DNA from: an uncultured Clostridia bacterium | GTDB lineage: Bacteria > Bacillota > Clostridia > TANB77 > CAG-508 | Direction of reading: 5' to 3' | NCBI GenBank assembly: GCA_948630815.1 | Contig: CAPIEU010000011.1 | Span: forward strand, 1 to 54,958 | DNA length: 54,958 nt | In this document: positions 43,149 through 51,957 of the stretch, piece after piece | Numbering within the stretch: the first letter of the stretch is position 1 | Layout: every line of letters starts with the position of its first letter | Notes under the pieces: generated by a model | Seen by the model: only the letters and a program-made list of their open reading frames with translations | Told to the model about the DNA's origin: nothing | Databases searched by the model: none | Made by a program: the position numbers and the translations under genes

Positions 43149-44400
43149 TTATTCTACAGTATCGTCTTTAATATAGTATTTAGTTCCTAGCATTTTATCT
43201 GGTAAATATTGTTGCTCTACATAGTGTCCTGGATAATCATGTGGATATTTATAACCCTCTCCATATCCAAATTGTTCCATTCCAGCTACAGGAGCATTTC
43301 TTATATGCATTGGAACTTCACCTGTATCCATACTTTGTATATCGTGTAATGCCTTATTAATGCCCAAATATGTTGCATTAGACTTTTTAGAAGTTGCTAC
43401 ATATACAGCAGCTTCACTTAAAATTATTCTTGCTTCTGGCATTCCAACCATATGTACTGCTTGCATCGCAGAAGTTGCGACAACTAATGCTTGTGGATTT
43501 GCCATTCCTACATCTTCAGCTGCTTGAATTACAATTCTTCTTGCTAAAAACATTGGATCTTCTCCACCATTTAATGCACGTGCTAAATAAAATATTGTAG
43601 CATCTGGGTCACTACCTCTCATTGATTTTATAAATGCACTTATATTATCATAATGACTATCTCCATTTTTATCAAAAATTGCTTTTCTATTTTGTACACT
43701 ATCTTTTGCTATTTCATTTGTTATATTAATAAATCCGGTCTTTATCTACTTTGGTTGTAAGAACTGCTACTTCTAATCCATTTAAAGCTGTTCTTACATC
43801 TCCATTTGATACTTCTGCAATTTTTCTTAAAGTTTCATCTTCTACTTTTATATTAAAACTTTTTAGCCCTTCATCTCTTTCAAGTGACATTTTTAATACT
43901 TTAAAAATATCTTCAGCAGTTAATGGTTCTAGTTTAAATACCATTGATCTTGAAATTAATGCTTTATTTACTTCAAAATATGGATTCTCTGTAGTTGCTC
44001 CAATTAATATTACAGTTCCATCCTCAACAAAAGGTAAAAGTGCATCTTGTTGCAATTTATTAAACCTATGTATCTCATCTATAAATAAGATACATTTACC
44101 AGTTGGGTTTAAAAATACATTTTTTGCTTCTTCAACTACTTTTTTTATATCACTTACACCTGCTGTTACAGCATTTATCTTTGTAAATTTATATTTTGTA
44201 GTTTCGCTTATTACTCTACCTAGTGAAGTTTTTCCACATCCTGGAGGTCCCCAAAGAATAATACTTGATAATCTATCTGCTTTAATTGTTCTATATAAAA
44301 TTTTATCTTTCCCTAAAATATGTTCTTGTCCAATATACTCTTCTAGGCTTTTTGGCCTCATTCTATATGCTAGTGGCTTTGACAAATCCATAATATTCAC
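43149..44400 (-). CDS. rarA: Replication-associated recombination protein RarA (MgsA), one CGGA site
   Basis: AAA+ ATPase acting at stalled replication forks. N-terminal part: MRPKSLEEYIGQEHILG, Walker A GPPGCGKTSLG, Walker B FIDEIHRFNK, sensor GATTENPYFEVN. The frame reaches KVDKD then CGG and would stop two codons later. Skipping the C gives VDKDGFINITNEIAKDSVQNRK and the C-terminal domain with SMRGSDPDATIFYLARALNGGEDP and YKYPHDYPGHYVEQQYLP. Joined length is 416 residues, typical. The 3' part has no RBS. It is downstream of ruvA on the same strand, 62 bases apart. Confidence 0.94.
43734..43737 (-). other. CGGA recoding site in rarA
   Basis: Zero frame: AAA GAC CGG ATT TAT TAA. +1 frame: AAA GAC GGA TTT ATT AAT. 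Only site where the base before CGG is C. Confidence 0.88.
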
Positions 44401-44462
44401 TTCCTTAATATTTATGGACGAAAGATTACTCGCCCATATAATTTTTATTTGACATGGATACT

Positions 44463-45059
44463 CTATCTTCCTAATATTGATAATGCTTTTCTAATTATAT
44501 CCTCTAATGATAAATTATTTTTATCGATTTTTTCTAATGTTTTTTCTATTTCTCTTCTATTATATCCTAGTACTTGTAATGCCGAAATTGCTTCTGTTAC
44601 ATTATTGTCATCATCTATTGCTTCTTTTATTTTAGTATCTTCTTCTCTTGCTTCGATTGTTTTTAATTTATCTTTTAGCTCTAATACTATTCTTGCTGCT
44701 GATTTTGCTCCTATTCCTGGAATTTTTACTAGTTTTGATGTATCATTTGTAATTACTGCTAATGCGAAACTTGATGGAGTTATATTTGATAACATATTTA
44801 TTGCCGATTTTGCTCCTATTCCACTTACTCCTAATAGAAGTTCAAACATTTTTAATTCTTCATTTGTCTTGAAACCATATATGCTTATATCATCTTCTCT
44901 TACATGATAATGTGTATGTACTTTTACTATATCTCCAATATTTCCTAATTCTTCCATTGATTTTTCCGACATAAAAACTTTATAACCAAGTCCTCCTACA
45001 TCTATTACAACATATCCTTCAAATTTCATTTCAAGTGTTCCTTTAATATATGCAAGCAT
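44463..45059 (-). CDS. ruvA: Holliday junction branch migration protein RuvA
   Basis: Binds four-way junctions and recruits RuvB. 198 residues: N-terminal OB domain (AYIKGTLEMKFEGYVVIDVGGLGYKV), two helix-hairpin-helix motifs (GVSGIGAKSAINML and IPGIGAKSAARIVLELK) and the C-terminal RuvB-contacting domain (ALQVLGYNRREIEKTLEKI). RBS AAAGGAG. The usual next gene, ruvB, is absent; rarA takes that place. Confidence 0.96.
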   Translation of the reverse strand: MLAYIKGTLEMKFEGYVVIDVGGLGYKVFMSEKSMEELGNIGDIVKVHTHYHVREDDISIYGFKTNEELKMFELLLGVSGIGAKSAINMLSNITPSSFALAVITNDTSKLVKIPGIGAKSAARIVLELKDKLKTIEAREEDTKIKEAIDDDNNVTEAISALQVLGYNRREIEKTLEKIDKNNLSLEDIIRKALSILGR

Positions 45060-45183
45060 TTTATTTTCTCCTTTGCAAACAAATTTTCTATACGTATTGT
45101 ATAATAATAATATAATTTTTTCAAGTATTATATTAAATTTTTTTATAATATTTGTTACTATTCAAACTATAAGTATAAAAAAC

Positions 45184-45300
45184 ATTCCATCTTTCAGGAC
45201 ACAAAGTCATTTTTATTTTTCTCCCCAAGTTCGAACAATAAAAAGCACTTGTATCATGTGAAACTAGTTAGAAATAAATTAAAGTTTCAATCTTAACTGA
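45184..45300. repeat. MITE-like palindromic element, copy 6, inverted and degenerate
   Basis: CCATCTTTCAGGA, CATTTTTATTTTTCTCC and AATAAAAAGCAC match the family in reverse, and TTAGAAATAAATTAAAG is the complement of the flank of copy 2. It fills the gap between divergent ruvA and the XRE gene; the rest of that gap is plain AT-rich sequence. Confidence 0.6.
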
Positions 45301-45413
45301 TATTTGTTATTGAGTTAAGTAAATAATTTTACTGCTAGTATATATTTACTTATTTGTTTCTGTTAAATTATACCTATGAATGCTATATTTTTCCTTGAAA
45401 GGGTGTGTTAAAT

Positions 45414-45737
45414 ATGGCAATAGATTATGCTTTAGTTGGTTCAAGAATTCATAAAGCAAAAAAAGATAAAAATATGACTCAAGAAGTTTTAGCAGAAAAA
45501 CTAGATGTTTCAGTAGCATTTTTAAGTAGAGTTGAATGTGGTAATACTGAAATTAGTCTAAAAAGGGTTTCTCAAATTTGTGAAATACTTAATGTAACAG
45601 AAGGATATATTTTAAATGGTACGTCTAGCAATTCAAAAAATTATTTATATAATGATTTTTCAAATTTATTAAAAAATTGTCCTCCAGAAAAATTGAAACT
45701 AATATATGATATTGCAATTGTTATTGCAAATAGTTAA
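45414..45737 (+). CDS. XRE-family transcriptional regulator, 107 aa
   Basis: An N-terminal helix-turn-helix (KAKKDKNMTQEVLAEKLDVSVAFLSRVECGNTEIS, residues about 13-50), then a short C-terminal helical part (PPEKLKLIYDIAIVIANS). ATG 45414 follows AAAGGGTG. The RVECG variant and short length are typical of host regulators in gut Clostridia. Target unknown. It ends at a strong terminator. Confidence 0.85.
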   Translation: MAIDYALVGSRIHKAKKDKNMTQEVLAEKLDVSVAFLSRVECGNTEISLKRVSQICEILNVTEGYILNGTSSNSKNYLYNDFSNLLKNCPPEKLKLIYDIAIVIANS

Positions 45738-45744
45738 AAAAATT

Positions 45745-45780
45745 AATCTCAAAGAATATACATATTCTTTGAGATTTTTT
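45745..45780 (+). terminator. Rho-independent terminator
   Basis: AATCTCAAAGAATAT/ATTCTTTGAGATT stem with T run after the XRE gene. Confidence 0.88.
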
Positions 45781-45833
45781 AATACAATTTAATAGATTTA
45801 CACATATTTTTATAAGGAGGGATGATAGATTAT

Positions 45834-46233
45834 ATGAAAAGTATAGTAGAAAATCGGTTTAGATAGCAAAAATAATTTTATGAATATTTGTAAAGGTATA
45901 GTTTGTTCTATTTTTCTTACACTAGTTTTATTGTTTATATTTTCTATAATATTAACATATACAAACATAGATGAAAGTACAATACCAGTTATTATTATAA
46001 TGGCTACAGTTATTAGTATATTAGTAGGTAGTAGCATTAGTACAATTAAAATTAAAAAAAATGGAATTTTAAACGGAGGAATAATAGGGCTTATATACAT
46101 ATTAATTATTTATTTAATTTCTAGTATAGTACAAACAGGATTTACGTTAAATATGTATTCTATAATTATGATTTCACTATCAATAGTAGCAGGAATGATT
46201 GGAGGAATTGTAGGAGTAAATATAAAAAAATAA
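45834..46233 (+). CDS. TIGR04086-family membrane protein, one CGGT site
   Basis: Four hydrophobic helices (GIVCSIFLTLVLLFIFSIIL, VIIIMATVISILVGSSIS, GGIIGLIYILIIYLIS, IIMISLSIVAGMIGGIVG) in 132 residues, the layout of the uncharacterised Clostridial TIGR04086 family. The ATG has TAAGGAGGG upstream (spacing a little long). Codon 8 is CGG; the zero frame stops two codons later. Skipping C gives SIVENGLDSKNNFMNICKGIV and the full protein. The alternative is a start at ATG 45880, which lacks any RBS. Function unknown. Confidence 0.78.
45855..45858 (+). other. CGGT recoding site in the TIGR04086 gene
   Basis: Zero frame: GAA AAT CGG TTT AGA TAG. +1 frame: GAA AAT GGT TTA GAT AGC. Confidence 0.75.
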
Positions 46234-46351
46234 TTGACAAAAATCTACGTATATAATAGAATTGGAATGTAAAATGAAGAAAATTAAATATATATCTTCA
46301 TGGAAGTAGAAGTTAAATAGAAAACAAAATATAGAAAGGGAGAAAAATAGG

Positions 46352-46813
46352 ATGGAAAAAGTACGTGGATTTGAAATAGCAAAAGGATACGAAGATAAAG
46401 GAATTAATTTACCAGTTCGTAAAACAAAATATTCAGCAGGATATGATATTGAAGCAGCAGAAGATGTTGTAATACCAAGTTTTAAAAAGGGAATGAATCC
46501 AACACTTGTGACTACTGGTTTAAAAGCGTATATGCAAGATGACGAAATGTTATTATTATATAATAGAAGCTCTAATCCAAAGAAAAAAGGGCTAATTTTA
46601 GCAAATAGTGTTGGAGTAATAGATAAAGACTATTACGGAAATCCAGATAATGATGGGCACATTATGTTTGCATTTTATAACATAAAAGAAGAGGATATAC
46701 AAATAAAAAAAGGAGATGCAATAGGTCAAGCAATTTTTGAAAAATATTTAGTTGTAGACAATGATATAGCAGATGGAGAAAGAGTAGGCGGATTTGGTTC
46801 TACAAATAAGTAA
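46352..46813 (+). CDS. dut: dUTPase-family nucleotidohydrolase
   Basis: Hydrolyses dUTP to dUMP, preventing uracil incorporation. 153 residues with the trimeric dUTPase motifs: SAGYDIEAAEDVVIP (motif 1), NRSSNPKKKGLILANSVGVID (motifs 2 and 3 region), KKGDAIGQAIFEKY (motif 4) and a C-terminal GGFGSTNK P-loop-like motif 5. RBS AAAGGGAG. A longer central loop (DKDYYGNPDNDGHIMF) resembles phage and Clostridial forms. Confidence 0.92.
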   Translation: MEKVRGFEIAKGYEDKGINLPVRKTKYSAGYDIEAAEDVVIPSFKKGMNPTLVTTGLKAYMQDDEMLLLYNRSSNPKKKGLILANSVGVIDKDYYGNPDNDGHIMFAFYNIKEEDIQIKKGDAIGQAIFEKYLVVDNDIADGERVGGFGSTNK

Positions 46814-46894
46814 AAAACAAATAAAAAAAATTAAAAATTTTAAACCTTAGAGGTGTGCGGAAAAGATAGAAAATATGTTTATCCGTAAGAAAAA

Positions 46895-46928
46895 ATTACC
46901 AAAAATCTTTTGACTTTTGGTAATTTTT
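46895..46928 (+). terminator. Terminator of dut overlapping the carD promoter
   Basis: AAATTACCAAAA/TTTTGGTAATTTTT stem; its 3' arm contains the -35 hexamer TTGACT of the next promoter. Confidence 0.7.
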
Positions 46929-46938
46929 GTAGTATAAT
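46910..46938 (+). promoter_or_regulatory. Sigma-A promoter of carD
   Basis: TTGACT, 17-base spacer, TATAAT; the spacer is part of the upstream terminator stem. Confidence 0.75.
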
Positions 46939-47049
46939 AAATATGGTTAAAAAAGGAAATGTGATATAGAGTAGCATTTAATAAAATGAAAAAATAAATC
47001 ACATTTTTATTGATATAGATTGAAGTTCTTAGGAAGGAGAGGCACTCGT

Positions 47050-47622
47050 ATGTTTAATGTAGGAGACCATATAGTTTACCCAATGCACGGGGCTGGAATA
47101 ATAGATGCAATAGAAGAAAAGGATATTTTAGGAGAGAAACAATCATACTACATATTAAAAATGCCTGGTGAAGTAAAAGTAATGGTACCTACCAATAAAG
47201 CAGAAGAGATTGGAGTAAGAGGAATTATAGATAAGGCATCAGCAGATAAAGTATTTTCTATTTTAGAAGAAGATAAAACAGAAATGTCTATGAATTGGAA
47301 TAAAAGATACCGTGATAATATGGATAAAATGAAAAGTGGAGACATATATGAAATTGCAGATGTTGTTAGAAATCTATCATTTAAGCAAAAAGAAAAGGGA
47401 TTATCAACAGGAGAAAAGAAAATGTTATCAAATGCAAAACAAATTTTAGTAAGTGAATTAGTTCTTGCAGAAAATTCTTCTCAAGGTGAAGTTGAAGGAT
47501 TGATTGATAATAAAATAAATGCGTCATTTAAAGAATTTGAATTAGATAATATAGAACCTGTTCAAAAAGTTGTAAATAAATTTATTCCATTTGAAGATAC
47601 AGGAGTAAGTGAAAACGCATAA
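47050..47622 (+). CDS. carD: CarD-family RNA polymerase-binding regulator
   Basis: Binds the RNA polymerase beta subunit and stabilises open complexes at rRNA and other promoters. ATG 47050 follows AAGGAGAGG. 190 residues: N-terminal RID/Tudor-like domain (FNVGDHIVYPMHGAGIIDAIEE, YYILKMPGEVKVMVPTNKAEEIGVR) and a helical DNA-binding domain (GDIYEIADVVRNLSFKQKEKGLSTGEKKML). Own promoter and terminator. Confidence 0.93.
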   Translation: MFNVGDHIVYPMHGAGIIDAIEEKDILGEKQSYYILKMPGEVKVMVPTNKAEEIGVRGIIDKASADKVFSILEEDKTEMSMNWNKRYRDNMDKMKSGDIYEIADVVRNLSFKQKEKGLSTGEKKMLSNAKQILVSELVLAENSSQGEVEGLIDNKINASFKEFELDNIEPVQKVVNKFIPFEDTGVSENA

Positions 47623-47630
47623 ATATAAAA

Positions 47631-47665
47631 AAATGTTACTAAATTTAATTTAGTAACATTTTTAT
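47631..47665 (+). terminator. Rho-independent terminator of carD
   Basis: ATGTTACTAAAT/ATTTAGTAACAT stem with T run. Confidence 0.88.
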
Positions 47666-47698
47666 TGTATGGGGGAAAAGCGGTTTTTTAGTAAAAAA

Positions 47699-47791
47699 TA
47701 GCGACACGTGAATGTAGCACTTTTTGTTTTTCGAATCTTAAAGAGAAAAACAAAAACGTCCTACATTCAGCAAGATGGAGCGGACTTATAG
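47699..47791. repeat. MITE-like palindromic element, copy 5
   Basis: Differs from copy 4 at only a few positions over about 93 bases, suggesting recent spread. It lies in the carD-dnaG gap. Confidence 0.8.
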
Positions 47792-47933
47792 CAGAAAAGT
47801 AAACAAAGTTCATTTTTCTGCCATTCGACACAATGTGACATCTATAAGACAAAATTTCATAAATTTTATGTGAAGTAAGGGGGATTTAAGAATTCTGTGT
47901 CGAATAGTATAATATGTTAGAAAGGGATGAAAG

Positions 47934-49724
47934 ATGGTACGATATAGTGATGAACTAATTGATGAAATAAGAAGCAGTAATGATATAGTTGATGTAATAT
48001 CACAATACGTAATCTTAAAAAGAAGTGGTAGAAATTTTATGGGTTTATGTCCATTTCACAAAGAAAAATCCCCTTCTTTTTGTGTGTCACCTGATAAGCA
48101 GATTTTTCATTGCTTTGGCTGTGGTGTACGGAGGAAATGTTATTCACTTTGTAAGCAAAATAGAAAATTTAGACTTTAAACCTACTTTAGAATTACTTGC
48201 AGAAAAAGCAGGAATTACATTACCTAGTTTAGATAATGGTGGAGATGCAGATAAATTAAGACTAAAAGATAAAGTGTACCAAATAAATAAATTTACAGCT
48301 GGGTATTTTCATGAAAATTTATATAAACCTAATGCAAAACTTGCTCAAGAATATGTAAAAAAAAGAAAACTCGATAATAATACATTAAAAACTTTTAGTA
48401 TAGGATTTTCTACTAATTTTGATGAATTGTATAAAGCATTAAAACAACAAGGATTTACAGATGAAGAAATTTTAGCATCGAGCTTAGTTGGTAAATCACG
48501 GAAAAGGGCAATTTTTTGATAAATTTAAATCTAGATTAATGTTTCCTATAAAAGATGTACAAGATAAAGTAATTGCTTTTGGTGGAAGGGTGCTTGATGA
48601 TAGTAAACCTAAATATATTAATTCTCCAGAAAATATAGTTTATAGTAAAGGTAGACAACTTTTTGGTTTAAATATTGCTAAAAAAAGTGGAAAAAGTAAA
48701 ATCATTATTGTTGAAGGATATATGGATGCAATATCATTATATCAAAGAGGTATAACAAATGTTGTAGCATCACTTGGAACAGCACTTACAGAAGCACAAG
48801 GGAGATTACTTAGAAAATATGCTTCACAAATTATAATTGGTTACGATAAAGATCGGTGCAGGACAAGCAGCTACAATGAGAGGAATGGAAATTCTACAAA
48901 ATCTAGGTTGTGATATTAGAATTTTAGAGCTAGATGGTGATGCAAAAGATCCAGATGAATATGTTATAAAATATGGCAGTGGACGTTTTGAAAGATGTGT
49001 AGAAAATGCAATATCATTAGTAGAATTTAAAGTAAAAACATTAAAAAAGAATATGACTATTCAAACTGCTAGTGATAAAATAAAGTTTTTAAATGAAATT
49101 GTAAAAATTTTATCTAAAGTAGATAATAGTATTGAAAGAGAAATATATATAGATAAAATTTCAAATGAATATGGTATTTCAAAAGAAGCTATTTATGCAG
49201 AATATAATAAGATTTCAAATATAGGAAATCAAGGTATAAAGGCATTACAAAGACCTATAGCAATAAAAAGACAAAATAAAAATTTAAAAGAAGATATAAG
49301 TGAAGGCTTAATAAAAAGGGAGAATATGATTATTTCACTTTTAATTAATTCAGAAATAAATGCATATAATCAAATTAGTAAAAAAATTAGCCCAAAGGAT
49401 TTTAAATTGGAAGTAAATAATAAAATTGCTAGTATTTTGTATGAACATTTTGAAAAAGGAAATAGTAATAACAATGTGTTAGATTTGTTTAAAGATGAAG
49501 AATTAATAGGACATATTACAAGTTTAATGGCAGATGATTATGAAATAACAAATAATGAAAAAGCAATAGAAGATTTATTAAAGGTATATGAAAAAGAAAA
49601 GTTACAAGATGAAAAAGGTAAAATTTTAAGAATGCTAGATGATGATAATATAGATAAAGATAAAAAACTAGAATTAGAAAAGGAATTAAGTAATCTAATA
49701 ATTAAGATTGCAAAAATGAAATAG
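47934..49724 (+). CDS. dnaG: DNA primase, three CGGN recoding sites
   Basis: Essential primase. The gene is cut into four overlapping frames by three CGG codons; skipping the C at each gives one 595-residue protein of normal length. Site 1 restores CFGCGVGGNVIHFV after the CHC2 zinc finger (CPFH...CFGC). Site 2 restores LVGKSGKGQFFDKFKSRLMFPI, where the catalytic domain begins. Site 3 restores IIGYDKDGAGQAATMRGME, the metal-binding DxD region of the Toprim fold. VEGYMDAISLYQ (Toprim Glu) and the C-terminal DnaB-binding region are normal. RBS AAAGGGATG. The stop is 11 bases before the rpoD start, the classical primase-sigma operon. Each zero frame would end before the active site is complete. 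Confidence 0.95.
48129..48132 (+). other. CGGA recoding site 1 in dnaG
   Basis: Zero frame: GGT GTA CGG AGG AAA, stop after 15 codons. +1 frame: GGT GTA GGA GGA AAT, the GG following the zinc finger. Confidence 0.92.
48499..48502 (+). other. CGGA recoding site 2 in dnaG
   Basis: Zero frame: AAA TCA CGG AAA AGG, stop after five codons. +1 frame: AAA TCA GGA AAA GGG CAA. Confidence 0.9.
48854..48857 (+). other. CGGT recoding site 3 in dnaG
   Basis: Zero frame: AAA GAT CGG TGC AGG, stop after 18 codons. +1 frame: AAA GAT GGT GCA GGA, the invariant Toprim D-G-A-G segment. Confidence 0.92.
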
Positions 49725-49735
49725 GGGGAAAAATT

Positions 49736-51121
49736 GTGAAAAATGAAGAATTAAAAGATAAAAAGGCAATAGCAGAAAAATCAACAAGTAAGAAAGAAAA
49801 AAATGAAGAAAAAGAAGTTAAAAAGAAAAAAGAAAAATTGCAAGCAGAAGAGGAAAATGCAATAAAAAAATCAAAAAAAGAATTGGATAAAGAAGATAAA
49901 AAATTAGAAAATTCAAATAAAGAAGAAGAGCCTAAAAAAGCAAAGAAATCTAAAAAAGAAGAAGAAGAACTTGAAGCAAATATAGATGAAGAAACCGTAA
50001 ATGAAGTACTAGAAGATGAAGAGATAGATGAAGAGAAGTCAAGTGAAGATAAAGTAAAAATAATAATTGAAAAGGCTAAAAAACAAGGAAAAATAACATA
50101 TGGAGAATTAGCAACAGAATTAGATACTTCAAGTACAGATGAAATTGAAAAAGTATTTGATGCATTTGAAGAGCTAAATATGGATATTATAAAAGATGAC
50201 TTTGATGATGAAGAGCCAGACTTAGAAGATTTAGAAGATTTAGAAGACATTAAAGTAGAAGAATTAAATAATATAGCAAATTTAGACGGTATAAGTACAG
50301 ATGACCCTGTTAGAATGTATTTAAGAGAAATAGGACGTATCCCACTTCTTAGTTATGAAGAAGAGTTAGAAATAGCTGAAAAAGTATTAGAAGGGGATGA
50401 AGAAGCAAAACAAAAGCTTGCTGAATCAAACTTAAGGCTTGTTGTTAGTATTGCTAAAAAATATGTTGGAAGAGGAATGCTATTTTTAGACCTTATTCAA
50501 GAAGGAAATATGGGATTAATAAAAGCTGTTGATAAATTTGATTATAAAAAAGGATTCAAATTTAGTACTTATGCTACATGGTGGATTCGTCAAGCTATTA
50601 CAAGAGCAATAGCAGACCAAGCAAGAACAATAAGAATACCAGTTCATATGGTAGAAACAATTAATAAATTAATTCGTACATCAAGACATTTATTACAAAA
50701 ATTAGGTCGTGAACCATCACCAGAAGAATTAGCTGAAGAACTAGAGATGCCTTTAGAAAAAGTAATGGAAATACAAAAGATAGCACAAGATCCAGTTTCA
50801 CTTGAAACACCAATAGGAGAAGAAGATGATAGCCATTTAGGAGATTTTATACAAGATGACGATTCACCTGCACCACACGATTCTGCGGCATATACATTAT
50901 TAAAAGAGCAACTAGAAGAAGTAATGAACACATTAACCCCAAGAGAAGCAAAAGTTTTAAAATTAAGATTTGGTTTAGAAGATGGTAAAGCAAGAACACT
51001 TGAAGAAGTAGGAAGAGAGTTCGATGTAACACGTGAAAGAATAAGGCAAATAGAAGCAAAAGCATTAAGAAAATTAAGACATCCAAGTAGAAGTAAAAAA
51101 TTAAGAGATTATATGAATTAA
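49736..51121 (+). CDS. rpoD: RNA polymerase primary sigma factor
   Basis: Housekeeping sigma factor (SigA/RpoD). GTG start with AGGGGGA upstream. 461 residues: a long Lys/Glu-rich N-terminal extension (about 100 residues), region 1.1 (KQGKITYGELATELD), region 1.2 (DPVRMYLREIGRIPLLS), region 2 (NLRLVVSIAKKY, FSTYATWWIRQAITRAI), region 3 and region 4 (LTPREAKVLKLRFGLEDG, TLEEVGREFDVTRERIRQIE). The extension is unusually lysine-rich. Operon with dnaG. Confidence 0.97.
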   Translation: MKNEELKDKKAIAEKSTSKKEKNEEKEVKKKKEKLQAEEENAIKKSKKELDKEDKKLENSNKEEEPKKAKKSKKEEEELEANIDEETVNEVLEDEEIDEEKSSEDKVKIIIEKAKKQGKITYGELATELDTSSTDEIEKVFDAFEELNMDIIKDDFDDEEPDLEDLEDLEDIKVEELNNIANLDGISTDDPVRMYLREIGRIPLLSYEEELEIAEKVLEGDEEAKQKLAESNLRLVVSIAKKYVGRGMLFLDLIQEGNMGLIKAVDKFDYKKGFKFSTYATWWIRQAITRAIADQARTIRIPVHMVETINKLIRTSRHLLQKLGREPSPEELAEELEMPLEKVMEIQKIAQDPVSLETPIGEEDDSHLGDFIQDDDSPAPHDSAAYTLLKEQLEEVMNTLTPREAKVLKLRFGLEDGKARTLEEVGREFDVTRERIRQIEAKALRKLRHPSRSKKLRDYMN

Positions 51122-51129
51122 TATAAAAT

Positions 51130-51320
51130 TGATACAGTTCAGCCTATTATGTTAAAGTATTTTACAAAGATTAGCAAGAGAGCGCATTTAATAAGGGGGC
51201 TGGCACGCAGTACACATGACTGGGGGGCTAGAAAGCAATAATAAGAATCCTCCATCAGTCCTACGGACTGTCACTTCCTTTGTTAAAGGAGGTTTCTTGC
51301 TGATTCTTCGAAGCTTTTTA
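51130..51320. repeat. Non-coding region with dispersed palindromic repeat after rpoD
   Basis: Starts ACAGTTCAGCCTATT, resembling a MITE terminus, includes a G-rich segment (GGGGGCTGGCACGCAGTACA), then a nested palindrome AAGAATCCTCC...GGAGGTTTCTT around AGTCC TACGGACT, and ends TTCTTCGAAGC. The nested part resembles common intergenic repeats of gut Firmicutes. No gene and no clear rpoD terminator other than this palindrome. Confidence 0.55.
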
Positions 51321-51465
51321 TATATTAAGACTAAACATTAACATAAAATCTATAAAAAAAGCAAAAAACACTTGATTTTTTTGCCTTATTATGGTAAACT
51401 ATAAATAGATTTATTTATTTTAAATAAGAGAGGTGAAAATTCTAAGATAAATCTTAGAAAATTAT

Positions 51466-51783
51466 ATGAGTCAAGTAGGAATAAAGGAATCAAGAATTCA
51501 AGAGATATTTAGAGGAATAGGAATGTTTTTTTCAGCGCTTAGTCAAAGTGAAAATATAGTAGAAGATCCTGAAGAAGTAATAAAAAAATCAGGAATTAAA
51601 GACCTAATAAATAGAAATGAACATATAAAAAATATGGAATTAATGTTTGAAGAACATGGAACTTCTATAAAGAAAGTAAGAGAAAATTTAAAAGCTGAAG
51701 ATAGAAATAAAGCACCTAAAATAGAGAAATCTATAGTAAAAGAAAATGTTCAAGAAATTGAACAAGATGATTTAGAAAGATAA
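51466..51783 (+). CDS. Hypothetical charged protein, 105 aa
   Basis: The frame opens at ATG 51466; GAGAGGTG lies about 30 bases upstream with a TCTAAGAT/ATCTTAGA hairpin in between that could bring it close to the start. The product has one amphipathic segment (IQEIFRGIGMFFSALSQSE) and then a charged tail; no signal or membrane helix. No family recognised. It is a single-gene unit with a terminator. Confidence 0.6.
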   Translation: MSQVGIKESRIQEIFRGIGMFFSALSQSENIVEDPEEVIKKSGIKDLINRNEHIKNMELMFEEHGTSIKKVRENLKAEDRNKAPKIEKSIVKENVQEIEQDDLER

Positions 51784-51789
51784 TTTTAA

Positions 51790-51826
51790 TGAGAAAATAA
51801 TTTTTTAAATTATTTTCTTTGTTTTA
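51790..51826 (+). terminator. Rho-independent terminator
   Basis: GAGAAAATAATTT/AAATTATTTTCTT stem followed by T-rich sequence, after the 105-aa gene. Confidence 0.75.
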
Positions 51827-51828
51827 TC

Positions 51829-51857
51829 TTGACAAAAAATGGATATACTAATATAAT
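51829..51857 (+). promoter_or_regulatory. Promoter of tRNA-Met
   Basis: TTGACA, 17-base spacer, TATAAT, 23 bases before the tRNA. Confidence 0.85.
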
Positions 51858-51880
51858 AATACACGTTAAAATAAATATAT

Positions 51881-51957
51881 GGCGACGTAGCTCAGTTGGC
51901 TAGAGCATCCGGTTCATACCCGGCAGGTCGTAGGTTCAAGTCCCACCGTCGCTACCA
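51881..51957 (+). tRNA. tRNA-Met (anticodon CAT), elongator type
   Basis: Full cloverleaf of 77 bases with encoded CCA. Acceptor arms GGCGACG/CGTCGCT, D arm GCTC...GAGC, anticodon stem CCGG/CCGG with loop TTCATAC, T arm with GGTTCAAGTCC. The stem lacks the three G-C pairs of initiator tRNA; isoleucine tRNA with lysidine also has CAT, but the overall sequence matches elongator methionine. Its 3' part is the attachment site of the following element. Confidence 0.93.

Noticed and set aside
8607..49724. Reading the interrupted genes as ordinary pseudogenes
   Set aside because: All interruptions are the same +1 event at CGG before a glycine codon, no other frameshift or stop occurs in them, and essential genes are included.
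49702..50250. Long minus-strand serine-rich frame opposite rpoD
   Set aside because: Shadow of the Glu/Lys-rich rpoD N terminus; no RBS. The same holds for the minus frame at 5582-5980 opposite the recombinase and the plus frame at 43751-44452 opposite rarA.
51130..51320. 6S or other known RNA after rpoD
   Set aside because: The G-rich segment and nested palindrome fit a dispersed intergenic repeat better; no 6S-like long closing stem with a central bubble is seen.
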